A DNA stretch of 31,386 nucleotides from JAEUSI01 sp036782915 (GCA_036782915.1 DAIPYE010000012.1:1-31386), one strand, 5' to 3'; counted from the stretch's first letter, positions 8,078 to 15,982 are shown. Made by a program: numbers and translations. The notes: generated from the letters alone by a model not told the origin.

Positions 8078-9916
8078 TTATTTAAAAGCCAGCATTTCAT
8101 TCTCTCTCTGCTCTCTTAACTGACGTGTATATAAATTGTAATATAAGCCTTTCTTTGTCATTAACTCGGAATGGCTTCCGTCTTCAATGATTTCTCCTCT
8201 TTTTATAACTATTATTCTGTCACAATTTTTAATTGTAGAGAGTCTATGAGCAATAATTATTGATGTTCTGCCTTTTATCATTTCATGAATTCCATTTTGA
8301 ATTTTTGTTTCTGTAAGTGTATCAACTGATGAAGTTGCTTCATCCATTATAAATATTCTCGGATTAGCAAGAACAGCTCTTGCAAATGAGATCATTTGTC
8401 TCTCTCCCAGTGATAATTTATCACCTCCCTCACCAACTTCTTCGTCCAGTCTGCCAATATAATCTTCTCCGCCGATCAGAATAAGTGAATCTTTAATTTC
8501 CTGTTCAGTAGCTGCATCCCTTCCGTATTTTATATTATCTCTTATATTTCCCGAAAAAAGATGAGGTGTCTGCAATACAACTCCAAGCTTATTCCTCAGG
8601 CTTTCCATGGTTTTATCAAGATAATCAATACCGTCTATTTTTATCACTCCACCTGTAGGTTCGTAAAATCTGCAGATCAGATTAATGATCGTTGATTTCC
8701 CTCCGCCCGTTTCTCCCACTAGAGCAACCGACTGTCCTTCTTCTATATTCAAATTTACATTCTTTAAAACAGGTTTGCCTTTTTCATAATAAAAGGAAAC
8801 ATTTTCAAATTCGATCCCGCCTTTTATTTTATCAAATGTGCCGGCATTTTCTCTGTCCTTTAAAGCAGGCTGTGTATCAAGTAAAGAAAAAATTCTCTCA
8901 CCTGCTGAAATGCTATTTTGAATCTGTGAATAAAAATTAGAAATATCCAGAATCGGCTCATATATCAGAGTTGCATAACCGAAAAAAGCTGCCAGTAATC
9001 CGACAGTAATTTCGGGAGGCATTGTTATAGCCATATTCCCACCATAATAAATTACAAGAGCTGCTGCTATCGAACCGATAAATATTACCAGCGGCTGATA
9101 CAAAGCCATAAAGTAAGAAGATTTGAAAGATGCATCCCTCATCTTTTCACTTAATGATTCAAACTCCTCACTCGCCCTGCTCTCCTGCACCATACTTTTA
9201 TTAACTTCAACACCTGTTATGTGTTCATTGTAACTGGCAGTCAGTTCACTGTTGAATCTTCTTGACTGTCTTGAATACTTCAGTATCAGCTTCCTGATTT
9301 TAATTGAGATCAGAGCAAGTACGGGAATGGTCAAAGATACTATGATCGCAAGTTTCCAGTTGTAAATGAACATAGAGATCAGACAGAAAAAAATCATTCC
9401 GAATCCCCAGATGCATTCTATGAATCCCCATGAGATCAGCTCGGTTACTTTATTTGTGTCAGATGTAATTCTTGTCATCAGCCAGCCAACAGCAGACTTG
9501 TCATAAAATGAAAATGAAAGTTCCTGAAGTTTTTTAAATAACTCCTGTCTTATATCGAACATTACATATTCCTGTATTCGTCCTGCGAAATTAATGAACA
9601 TAAAAACTGAACAGGATAACACTGCTCCTAATCCCACAAACATCCATGCATACTTCATCAATGGCGCAAGATCAACTTCCGGCTGAATTCCCTGCGTATA
9701 AGATGCTTTGTATTTTTCCACTAACGGAACTATTGCATTGTCAAGAAGATTCAGCCATACCAATGGCGTAACCGCTTCCACAATTGTCACCATCAGCACA
9801 AAAAATATAAATCCTTTCATCCAGTTTTTGTATTTCTTTGTGTAAGAGAATAACCTTTTTAGAAAAGGAATTACTGATACATTTTCCTGAAAATTTTTCT
9901 CTTTTAGTTTGCTCAT
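8078..9916 (-). CDS. ABC exporter half-transporter, canonical Walker B with diverged signature
   Basis: A 612-residue fused membrane-ATPase half-transporter of the MsbA/multidrug type. About six membrane segments lie within residues 34-325 (for example WMKGFIFFVLMVTIVEAV, FGMIFFCLISMFIY and LVIFIGSIAAALVIYYGG). The cassette has Walker A GETGGGKS (401-408), signature LSLGERQ (501-507, not LSGGQ), Walker B IFIMDE (521-526) with catalytic Glu526, and switch His557. A diverged signature here, paired with an Asp at the Glu position in the partner at 10883-12745, is the pattern of heterodimeric exporters such as TM287/288 and BmrCD with one degenerate ATP site. Substrate unknown; drug or lipid export is expected. 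A GNAT gene separates it from its partner, with 12 bases on either side. Confidence 0.9.
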   Translation of the reverse strand: MSKLKEKNFQENVSVIPFLKRLFSYTKKYKNWMKGFIFFVLMVTIVEAVTPLVWLNLLDNAIVPLVEKYKASYTQGIQPEVDLAPLMKYAWMFVGLGAVLSCSVFMFINFAGRIQEYVMFDIRQELFKKLQELSFSFYDKSAVGWLMTRITSDTNKVTELISWGFIECIWGFGMIFFCLISMFIYNWKLAIIVSLTIPVLALISIKIRKLILKYSRQSRRFNSELTASYNEHITGVEVNKSMVQESRASEEFESLSEKMRDASFKSSYFMALYQPLVIFIGSIAAALVIYYGGNMAITMPPEITVGLLAAFFGYATLIYEPILDISNFYSQIQNSISAGERIFSLLDTQPALKDRENAGTFDKIKGGIEFENVSFYYEKGKPVLKNVNLNIEEGQSVALVGETGGGKSTIINLICRFYEPTGGVIKIDGIDYLDKTMESLRNKLGVVLQTPHLFSGNIRDNIKYGRDAATEQEIKDSLILIGGEDYIGRLDEEVGEGGDKLSLGERQMISFARAVLANPRIFIMDEATSSVDTLTETKIQNGIHEMIKGRTSIIIAHRLSTIKNCDRIIVIKRGEIIEDGSHSELMTKKGLYYNLYTRQLREQRENEMLAFK

Positions 9917-9928
9917 AATAATATTTTT

Positions 9929-10870
9929 CTAAATATTTATTAAATAATATTTTCCTTCATTCTCTCTTCCGCATTTATATGCAGTCTTTAGTGACGCAGG
10001 GTTTTCAGGAACAATAGTCCCGAAGATAAAATCATTTTCAGATGCTTCCAGTGAATCAATCATCTTCCTCTGCGCAGAAGCCGCAAAGCTTTTTCCCCTG
10101 AACTCTCTGAATAATATTTCTTCTTTAATATAATAACCACTGTAGAAATTAAAAAATGTTTTTGATATTGCAAATATTCCTGCAAACTTTTTGTCAATAA
10201 TTATCTTATATAGGAACCCGTTTGCCATAGCTTCTTTTAATGAATTCATTGATTCAGCTATAACTTTACTTTTATAAATTTCATTTTCTTCTTTTAATTT
10301 CTCGTATTCCGAAACGTATTCATCATAAAACTCATAATCATAAACTCTTTCAAGATAAACATTGTCATATCCGGCAGGTTTATCTTTCTTTTTTATTGTA
10401 TTTATGTGCCCGGTTACAAGTATTGTTTCACATTCATACTCCTGCTTACTCTCTTTTGCTGAATCCGCAATTTCAAAAAAACAGATCTTCTTAGGATCAA
10501 AAGCTTTGTATTTATTATAGAGAAATTCTTTTATTGATTCAATTTCGGGATTGCCAAAAACATCGAAATTCTTACCGTGAATTTCAACAATTGGAATGTT
10601 CCTATATCCCGCTTTATTTAAAAATATTCCGCTCATAACTAAATTATGATTTCCTGTATCAGATAGATGAATTTTATAGTCATCAATGTTTTTATTTTTG
10701 TGATTTGCAGCTTTCATATATCTCTCTGCAGATTCATTATCAGTTGTATATGTAAAGAATGATTCAAACTGGTCTTTGATATTCTTCCTTGCAATTTTCT
10801 CAGTCAGAAGATTTATTATTCCCAAGGGAATTTTACTGATTTCGTATTCTAAAAATTCTTGTATATACAT
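9929..10870 (-). CDS. GNAT-type acetyltransferase with long N-terminal region
   Basis: A 313-residue protein. The C-terminal third is GNAT-like: LYKIIIDKKFAGIFAISK (220-237) forms the core strands, REFRGKSFAASAQRKM (255-270) is the acetyl-CoA loop and helix, and GTIVPENPASLKTAYKCG (284-301) is the typical C-terminal signature. Residues 1-200 are not recognised; they contain a region around NIPIVEIHGKNFDVFG that may be a second degenerate domain. It is not closely related to the three double-GNAT paralogs. The gene sits between the two halves of the ABC exporter with 12-base gaps on both sides, so its product is probably made in step with the exporter. A role in modifying the exported substrate is possible but unproven. 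Confidence 0.75.
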   Translation of the reverse strand: MYIQEFLEYEISKIPLGIINLLTEKIARKNIKDQFESFFTYTTDNESAERYMKAANHKNKNIDDYKIHLSDTGNHNLVMSGIFLNKAGYRNIPIVEIHGKNFDVFGNPEIESIKEFLYNKYKAFDPKKICFFEIADSAKESKQEYECETILVTGHINTIKKKDKPAGYDNVYLERVYDYEFYDEYVSEYEKLKEENEIYKSKVIAESMNSLKEAMANGFLYKIIIDKKFAGIFAISKTFFNFYSGYYIKEEILFREFRGKSFAASAQRKMIDSLEASENDFIFGTIVPENPASLKTAYKCGRENEGKYYLINI

Positions 10871-10882
10871 TCTTATAATAAT

Positions 10883-12745
10883 TTAAATAATAAAATTTTC
10901 AGTATTATCTGTTTCAGCCTTTATCTCCTCTTCTATTGAGATCTGAATATCATAGATCTTTTTGTAAAATCCTTTTTTCTGAATTAATTCTTCATGTGTA
11001 CCTTCTTCAATAATGTTTCCTTTGTCAAGAACGATTATCCTGTCACAGTCCTGTATCGATGTTATCCTGTGAGCTATTATAAATGCTGACTTTCCTTTCA
11101 TTAAACCTCTCATGGCTTTCTGAATTTCAAATTCAGTTTCAGAATCCACAGATGAAGTCGAGTCATCAAAAATTAAAATATCCGGATCCTTCATTATTGT
11201 CCTGGCAATAGTTACTCTTTGTTTTTGTCCTCCGGAAAGCGTAACTCCTTTTTCACCGACAATGGTCTCATATGAATCAGGAAAAACTTCCGTAATTATA
11301 TCATGTATATTAGCCGCTTTAGCTGCTTCAATAACCTGATCAATGTGTGAATCAGGATCAGAGTATGCTATATTGTTTTTAATTGTAGTGGAAAACAAAA
11401 ACGGTTTCTGCAATACAACTCCGAATCTGCTTCTTAAATATTCCTTTGAATAACTTTTAATGTCTTTTCCGTCAATTAAAATCTGACCGCTGTCAGGATC
11501 AAAAAATCTCATCAGCAGGGAAATTATAGTTGTCTTTCCCGCACCGGTCGGTCCGAGTAATGCAATTTTCTCACCGGCTTTTATTTTGAAACTGATCTTA
11601 TTAAGAACTCTTTGCTTTTCATTTTCCACATAATTAAATGCAACATCCCTGAATTCAATCTCTCCTCTGAGTTTCTTATCCTTCAGATCTTCGCCTTTAT
11701 AATCCTCCTGCTCGGAGTCAAGGATGGAAAATATTCTGTCAATTGCAATTGTCGTCATTCCAAGATCGCTCACAAGCTGCCCCAGTCTGCGCATCGGCCA
11801 TGCAACAAGCATGGAATACGAATAAAACGCCGTATATTCTCCCACTGAAAGCTGATTATTAAGCACAAAATAGCCGCCGGCAAATACTGAAACTGCTATC
11901 TGAAAATGAATCAGGAAATCTGTTGACGGAAAAAATATTCGGTGAAGCTTTAGCAGTTTTAATGCCCATTGTCTCTTTTCTTCATTCTGCGCAGTGAATT
12001 TATCTATTTCGAAATTCTCCTTAGCAAATGCTTTTACAACTCTTATCCCTGACAAATTTTCCTGAACTGTAATTGAAAGCTGATCCTGTTTCTTCTCATG
12101 CTCTGCCCAGATGATTCTTTCTTTTTTAAAAAATAAGATCGAACCGATAAAAATTAACGGAATAAAAAATATTGCAATTAAAGCATAAGTGAAATTAATT
12201 GTTGTCATCATAAAAAATGCACCTGTAAATAAAGCAAGCATTCTTATTACATCCACTACCTGTGTTGCCGCAAATTTTCTCAAAGCTTCCACATCTCCGG
12301 TACATCTTTGTATTAATTCTCCTGTCGGTGTTTTAGAATGATATGCAATCGGTAATGCCTGAATATGTGAAAACAATCTGTCTCTTAATTTTTTTATAGC
12401 CTTCTCTGTAGATGATGCTGAAATTGCGCTTCCTGCAAATGAAAAAACGCCTCTCAATAATGAAATTACCAGAAATATTCCTCCAAGCGAAATTAAAATG
12501 AGATTAAGATTATCCATTTTCATATCAGGGATTACAGAATATAAAAATTTTGTTATACTGTCTTCAGGTATAATATCGATCTTACCGCCGCTTTGAAAAA
12601 AAACGATCACTTTATCAACAGTTATCTGAAGGATCTTCGGCTGAAGCATTCTGATGTAAATAGCAATTATTACCATTAATCCGGATAAAATATAATTTGC
12701 CTTCCATTTTCCCAGTATCTGAAATAATTTCTTTAAATAAATCAT
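10883..12745 (-). CDS. ABC exporter half-transporter with degenerate ATP site (Asp for catalytic Glu)
   Basis: A 620-residue MsbA/multidrug-type half-transporter with membrane segments within about residues 15-320 (for example YILSGLMVIIAIYIRML and LALFTGAFFMMTTINF). The cassette has Walker A GPTGAGKT (398-405), a canonical signature LSGGQKQ (503-509), Walker B ILIFDD (523-528) and switch His559. The residue after the Walker B Asp is Asp528 instead of Glu, which in known heterodimeric exporters makes one of the two ATP sites weak or inactive. The partner at 8078-9916 has the Glu but a diverged signature, so the two fit as a heterodimer. This is the first structural gene of the operon; its ATG lies 24 bases after the U-tract of the leader terminator. 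Confidence 0.92.
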   Translation of the reverse strand: MIYLKKLFQILGKWKANYILSGLMVIIAIYIRMLQPKILQITVDKVIVFFQSGGKIDIIPEDSITKFLYSVIPDMKMDNLNLILISLGGIFLVISLLRGVFSFAGSAISASSTEKAIKKLRDRLFSHIQALPIAYHSKTPTGELIQRCTGDVEALRKFAATQVVDVIRMLALFTGAFFMMTTINFTYALIAIFFIPLIFIGSILFFKKERIIWAEHEKKQDQLSITVQENLSGIRVVKAFAKENFEIDKFTAQNEEKRQWALKLLKLHRIFFPSTDFLIHFQIAVSVFAGGYFVLNNQLSVGEYTAFYSYSMLVAWPMRRLGQLVSDLGMTTIAIDRIFSILDSEQEDYKGEDLKDKKLRGEIEFRDVAFNYVENEKQRVLNKISFKIKAGEKIALLGPTGAGKTTIISLLMRFFDPDSGQILIDGKDIKSYSKEYLRSRFGVVLQKPFLFSTTIKNNIAYSDPDSHIDQVIEAAKAANIHDIITEVFPDSYETIVGEKGVTLSGGQKQRVTIARTIMKDPDILIFDDSTSSVDSETEFEIQKAMRGLMKGKSAFIIAHRITSIQDCDRIIVLDKGNIIEEGTHEELIQKKGFYKKIYDIQISIEEEIKAETDNTENFII

Positions 12746-12769
12746 TTTTGTTGAGTATTAAATTTATAC

Positions 12770-12803
12770 AAAAAAAAACCGCGAATACTTTATGTATCCG
12801 CGG
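12770..12803 (-). terminator. Intrinsic terminator in the leader of the ABC/GNAT operon (probable attenuator)
   Basis: On the minus strand, 12803-12794 (CCGCGGATAC) pairs with 12788-12779 (GTATTCGCGG) around a 5-base loop, giving ten pairs including one G-U, followed by nine U residues (12778-12770). This is a clear rho-independent terminator. It ends only 24 bases before the start codon of the first exporter gene, leaving no space for a separate promoter, so it most likely acts as a conditional attenuator. Its 5' arm can instead pair with 12851-12861 in the leader ORF. Confidence 0.8.
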
Positions 12804-12861
12804 CTTCTAAAAACTTTTATGTAATCGGGTTATATTGAAAACCTCCGATTAAACCACGGAT
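12796..12861 (-). promoter_or_regulatory. Candidate antiterminator pairing overlapping the leader ORF
   Basis: In the minus-strand RNA, AUCCGUGGUUU (12861-12851, inside the leader ORF at the Asn-Pro-Trp-Phe codons) can pair with AAGCCGCGGAU (12806-12796) over eleven positions, two of them G-U. The second segment includes the 5' arm of the terminator, so the two structures exclude each other. A nested seven-pair helix, UAAUCGG (12851-12845) with CCGAUUA (12828-12822), spans the leader stop codon and would stabilise the antiterminator. A nine-base segment UAAACCACG (12972-12964) upstream of the leader start could also pair with 12858-12850 and release the terminator. The pairings are read from sequence; the function is inferred. 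Confidence 0.5.
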
Positions 12862-12937
12862 TAATTCTGACATCTACACCTGTATATGCAGGAACATTGC
12901 AATAAATGCCGGATATGTTATATATATTTTTCATCAT
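12830..12937 (-). CDS. 35-residue leader peptide ORF upstream of the exporter/GNAT operon
   Basis: An ATG at 12937 (with a second ATG in the next codon) opens 35 codons ending in TAA at 12830-12832. The product begins MMKNIYNISG and ends INPWFNRRFSI, with one Cys, one Trp and five Arg/Lys residues. It has no signal peptide or known domain. The stop is followed after 26 bases by the terminator hairpin. A purine-rich AAAGGTG lies about 19 bases upstream of the first ATG, too far for a normal Shine-Dalgarno. Position and overlap with the competing hairpins suggest a leader peptide whose translation state controls read-through, comparable to bmrB before bmrCD in Bacillus subtilis. An alternative is a small exported peptide. 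Confidence 0.5.
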   Translation of the reverse strand: MMKNIYNISGIYCNVPAYTGVDVRINPWFNRRFSI

Positions 12938-12971
12938 ATTTTAAGTGTTAAATTATCACCTTTCGTGGTTT

Positions 12972-12977
12972 ATTATA
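12972..12977 (-). promoter_or_regulatory. Possible -10 element (TATAAT) for the leader transcript
   Basis: A perfect TATAAT occurs on the minus strand at 12977-12972, 35 bases upstream of the leader ORF start. The -35 position 17 bases upstream reads TTCAAT, a weak match, and I find no Bacteroidota-type TAnnTTTG nearby. If this promoter is used, transcription would start near 12965 and would exclude most of the 12964-12972 pairing segment. In an A/T-rich gap such a match can occur by chance. Confidence 0.3.
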
Positions 12978-13159
12978 AAATTGAAATGAACTTAATTGAA
13001 ATTAATTGAATAGACAGAAATGAACTGTACAAAATTACGAATGTTAATTTTAAAATGCAAGTTTCCGGATGTTTTATTTTATAAAATGCGGTAACTGATT
13101 AAAAGTGTATAGTTCTTTATCAGTACTGCATATAAATTCTAAAATCATAATTAACAAAA

Positions 13160-13540
13160 TTAAAAATCAAATTTATCGATTAGTTTGTCATCAATAAAAA
13201 CACGAATCTGATATGTATCGGTAGACTGAACATTTCCATTAACATCTTTGCTTGTTGATGATGTTCGGTATCCGTTCATCATAATCTTCTTTCCTTTATA
13301 AGAACCGGATTTCTGAAAATTGTCACCTATCAGAGGAAATGAATCCTTCAAAACTTCTGTCCCGTTTATCGTGCAAATGAATTCCTCATTTAATGCAGCT
13401 TTCTTAACAACATTTACTTTCCATGTTTCATCCCCTTCTTTATAAACAGTTGACTGAGTCGAAGAACATCCGGAAATTGACAGAAATAAAATCATTATAA
13501 AACATTTTATTAAATTTAAATTCTTTAGTTTGGTTTTCAT
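13160..13540 (-). CDS. Small hypothetical lipoprotein
   Basis: A 126-residue protein of unknown function. The N-terminus has a lysine-rich head, a hydrophobic stretch (about 11-21) and the lipobox LSISGC with the lipid-modified Cys at 25, so it should be anchored in a membrane after signal peptidase II cleavage. The mature part is polar and probably beta-rich, with YKEGDETWKVNVVKKAAL near the start, a central EEFICTINGTEVL segment and a C-terminal IRVFIDDKLIDKFDF. No family is recognised. It is the last gene of the fabD-to-SDR run, 90 bases after the dehydrogenase gene, and may be transcribed separately. Confidence 0.8.
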   Translation of the reverse strand: MKTKLKNLNLIKCFIMILFLSISGCSSTQSTVYKEGDETWKVNVVKKAALNEEFICTINGTEVLKDSFPLIGDNFQKSGSYKGKKIMMNGYRTSSTSKDVNGNVQSTDTYQIRVFIDDKLIDKFDF

Positions 13541-13630
13541 AAGATTAAAATTAATTTTTTAAATAATGTTTTAAATGAGTTGTATCTTTCAAATGAAATT
13601 TCTGTTTTAAAAAAAGGGACTGATCAGATT

Positions 13631-14341
13631 CTATACATCGCCTTTTACCGGCCTGACAATAACATCTTCGATCAAAACTTTTCTTGACTGCTGAAATACA
13701 TCGAGAGTGATCTTTGCGATATCATTAGGTGACATCATTCTGTTTCTGTATCTCTGACGTGATTTGCTGTCCCACATTGGAGTTTCAGTTGCGCCGGGAA
13801 GAATATTGCTGATCTTGATATTATATCTTCTGACCTCTTCTCTTAATCCGTTTGACATTGCCAAAAGTCCTGCTTTTGAAGCGGCATAAACAGAACTATT
13901 CTCAAATGCCGTATTTGCAGCAACTGACAAGATATTAATAATGTGTCCGTTCTTATTTTTTATCATTTGTCCGATAACACTTTTCATACAGAGAAAAGAA
14001 CCTCTTAAATTTGTATCTATGACCGTATCATAATCTGTGGATTTTGTATCCATGAAAGATTTAAAAACTGTTACTCCGGCATTATTTACCAGTACATCAA
14101 TGACACCATATTTTTCCCGGATGCGCTTAGCGGTTATCTGAACGCTTCTTTCTGACATTATATTGCATACAAATGCAGAAGCTTCTCTTTCAGCAAATTT
14201 AATCTCGCTTACTATTCTCACAAGTCTGGATTTTCTTCTTGCAGTAACTACGACTATATGACCTGCCTTCGAAAATTCCATAGCAATTTCTTTTCCAATT
14301 CCTGTCGAAGCTCCGGTTATCCAGATTACTTTTTGTTTCAT
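13631..14341 (-). CDS. Short-chain dehydrogenase/reductase (SDR)
   Basis: A classical SDR of 236 residues with the NAD(P)-binding TGASTGIG (9-16), the structural NNAG (86-89), and the catalytic Ser139, Tyr152 and Lys156 (YAASK). The basic residues after beta-2 (TARRKSR) suggest NADP preference. The PGATETPMW segment after the active site is typical of general alcohol/ketone SDRs. It differs from the nearby FabG (it lacks the long GLLMRM region), so it is probably not a second ketoacyl-ACP reductase. Substrate unknown. The gene follows the mutase gene by 40 bases in the same direction, and linked acyl-CoA or keto metabolism is plausible but not shown. Confidence 0.92.
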   Translation of the reverse strand: MKQKVIWITGASTGIGKEIAMEFSKAGHIVVVTARRKSRLVRIVSEIKFAEREASAFVCNIMSERSVQITAKRIREKYGVIDVLVNNAGVTVFKSFMDTKSTDYDTVIDTNLRGSFLCMKSVIGQMIKNKNGHIINILSVAANTAFENSSVYAASKAGLLAMSNGLREEVRRYNIKISNILPGATETPMWDSKSRQRYRNRMMSPNDIAKITLDVFQQSRKVLIEDVIVRPVKGDV

Positions 14342-14381
14342 TATTTTTATTGTTATAGATACATACTAAATTTTATTGAAA

Positions 14382-15971
14382 TCACATGTTTTCTTTATAT
14401 TCACCCCATACATCCCGGAGAACATTCGAGATCTCTCCGATTGTTGCATAACTCTCAATTGCTTCGAGGAAATATGGCAAAAGGTTTTCATCAGTTCCGG
14501 CTTTGACTTTAATCTGTTCCAGTTTCTCTTTTACTTTTTCGTTATCCCTTTTTGCTTTAAGTTTTTTCAGTTTGTCAATTTGTCTCTTCCCGACATTATC
14601 ATCAATTTTGAATAGTATATTTTCATCCGAACTGTCAGATGTAAAACTGTTTACACCGACTTCTATGCTTTTTTTATTTTCCAGATCCAGCTGAATCTGA
14701 TATGCGTTCTTTTCTATTTCAAATTTCTGATATCCTGTTTCAATCGCCTTCGAAGCTCCTCCAAGATCGTCTATCTTATTAATATATTCCCACGCTTTCT
14801 CTTCGATCTGATCAGTTAAATATTCAATAAAATATGAACCGCCGAGAATATCAACGCTGTCAGCAACTCCGCTCTCATAAGCTATTATCTGCTGAGTTCT
14901 CAATGCAGTCTGTACGGATAATTCTGTCGGAAGTGAGATCGCCTCATCCTTGCCGTTTGTATGAAGAGACTGACAACCGCCAAGTACTGCAGCCAGTGCC
15001 TGAATTGTAACTCTTACAATATTATTCTCTATTTGCTTGTCCGATAATGTCGATCCTCCGGTTTGCGCGTGAAATCTCAGCTTCATGCTGTCTTCATCCT
15101 TAGCATTAAATCTTTCCTTCATTATTTTTGCCCATATCCTTCTTGCCGCTCTGAACTTTGCAACCTCTTCGGCAAAATTATTGTGCGAATTAAAAAAGAA
15201 TGAAAGTCGTTTCGCAAACTGATCGACATCAAGTCCGGATTCGATTGCAGCTTTTACATACTCTATTCCGTCAGAGAGTGTGAATGCTACTTCCTGAACT
15301 GCATTTGATCCGGCTTCTCTAATGTGATAACCGCTGATAGAAATTGTATTCCATGACGGCAGATTTTCACTGCAGTATTTGAATATATCTGTTATAAGTC
15401 TCATCGATTGCTTCGGAGGATAAATAAATGTGCCTCTGGCTATATACTCTTTAAGAATATCATTCTGTATCGTTCCCGATAATTTTTTCAGATCTGCATT
15501 TTGTTTTTTTGCAATGGCAACATACATAAGTAAAAGAATCGATGCAGTGGAATTGATGGTCATTGAGGTAGTAATATCTTCAAGTTTTATTCCTTCAAAC
15601 AAAGTTTCCATATCTTCGAGTGAATCTATGGCAACTCCAGCTTTTCCTACTTCACCGTCACTCATTTTATCATCACTGTCAAAACCTATCTGTGTCGGCA
15701 GATCAAATGCAACTGATAATCCTGTTGTTCCTGAATCAATTAAAAATTTGTATCTTTTATTTGATTCTTCAGCTGTTGCAAATCCGGCATATTGTCGCAT
15801 TGTCCAGAATCTTGACCGGTACATAGAACTGTGAACGCCTCTTTCAAATGGATAATCTCCAGGATAAGATATTTTTTCATCCTTCATATCAGATTCAGTT
15901 AGAGCTTCCGGTATAATTATATCTGAATCAGTTTTAAATGATTCTTTCCTGTTTTTTATTTTTTTAGTCAA
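14382..15971 (-). CDS. Methylmalonyl-CoA mutase-type catalytic (large) subunit, no B12 domain
   Basis: A 529-residue TIM-barrel subunit of a coenzyme B12-dependent acyl-CoA mutase, expected to interconvert methylmalonyl-CoA and succinyl-CoA. TMRQYAGFATAEESN (57-71) carries the Tyr (61) and PPKQSMR (185-191) the Arg that in known enzymes mark methylmalonyl-CoA specificity; isobutyryl-CoA mutases have Phe and Gln there. SISGYHIREAG (211-221) and RFHAQTGGSTL are further family blocks. The protein stops after the linker region and lacks the C-terminal cobalamin domain with DxHxxG, so it must work with a separate small subunit, which is not in this window. Only 40 bases remain before the next gene, so truncation by frameshift is unlikely. 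The spacing of 11 bases from the lipoprotein gene upstream suggests co-transcription. Confidence 0.93.
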   Translation of the reverse strand: MTKKIKNRKESFKTDSDIIIPEALTESDMKDEKISYPGDYPFERGVHSSMYRSRFWTMRQYAGFATAEESNKRYKFLIDSGTTGLSVAFDLPTQIGFDSDDKMSDGEVGKAGVAIDSLEDMETLFEGIKLEDITTSMTINSTASILLLMYVAIAKKQNADLKKLSGTIQNDILKEYIARGTFIYPPKQSMRLITDIFKYCSENLPSWNTISISGYHIREAGSNAVQEVAFTLSDGIEYVKAAIESGLDVDQFAKRLSFFFNSHNNFAEEVAKFRAARRIWAKIMKERFNAKDEDSMKLRFHAQTGGSTLSDKQIENNIVRVTIQALAAVLGGCQSLHTNGKDEAISLPTELSVQTALRTQQIIAYESGVADSVDILGGSYFIEYLTDQIEEKAWEYINKIDDLGGASKAIETGYQKFEIEKNAYQIQLDLENKKSIEVGVNSFTSDSSDENILFKIDDNVGKRQIDKLKKLKAKRDNEKVKEKLEQIKVKAGTDENLLPYFLEAIESYATIGEISNVLRDVWGEYKENM

Positions 15972-15982
15972 TTTAAAATAAA

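Larger units (their letters stand above)
12746..13159. other. Intergenic leader region of the exporter/GNAT operon
   Basis: This 414-base gap contains the leader ORF, the terminator and the antiterminator segments described separately. Upstream of these, 12973-13159 is A/T-rich with no convincing ORF. An imperfect inverted repeat (13095-13123) follows the lipoprotein gene at 13160 but lacks a strong U-tract, so transcription from that gene may or may not continue into the leader. Confidence 0.6.

Noticed and set aside
13095..13123. Inverted repeat after the lipoprotein gene as a terminator
   Set aside because: The stem has two bulges and no U-tract follows on the minus strand, so I mention it only as a weak possibility.
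13631..14341. Second FabG
   Set aside because: It lacks the NNAGVTKDGLLMRM block and the TGQTICVDGG end present in the fabG at 16433-17158, so a generic SDR is the safer call.
14381..14382. Frameshift loss of the B12 domain from the mutase
   Set aside because: Only 40 bases separate the mutase stop from the next gene, and that gene is an intact SDR, so there is no remnant of a cobalamin domain.
15430..15834. 134-codon plus-strand ORF opposite the mutase gene
   Set aside because: It lies entirely antisense to a strongly conserved mutase sequence and its product has no domain or coding-like composition.
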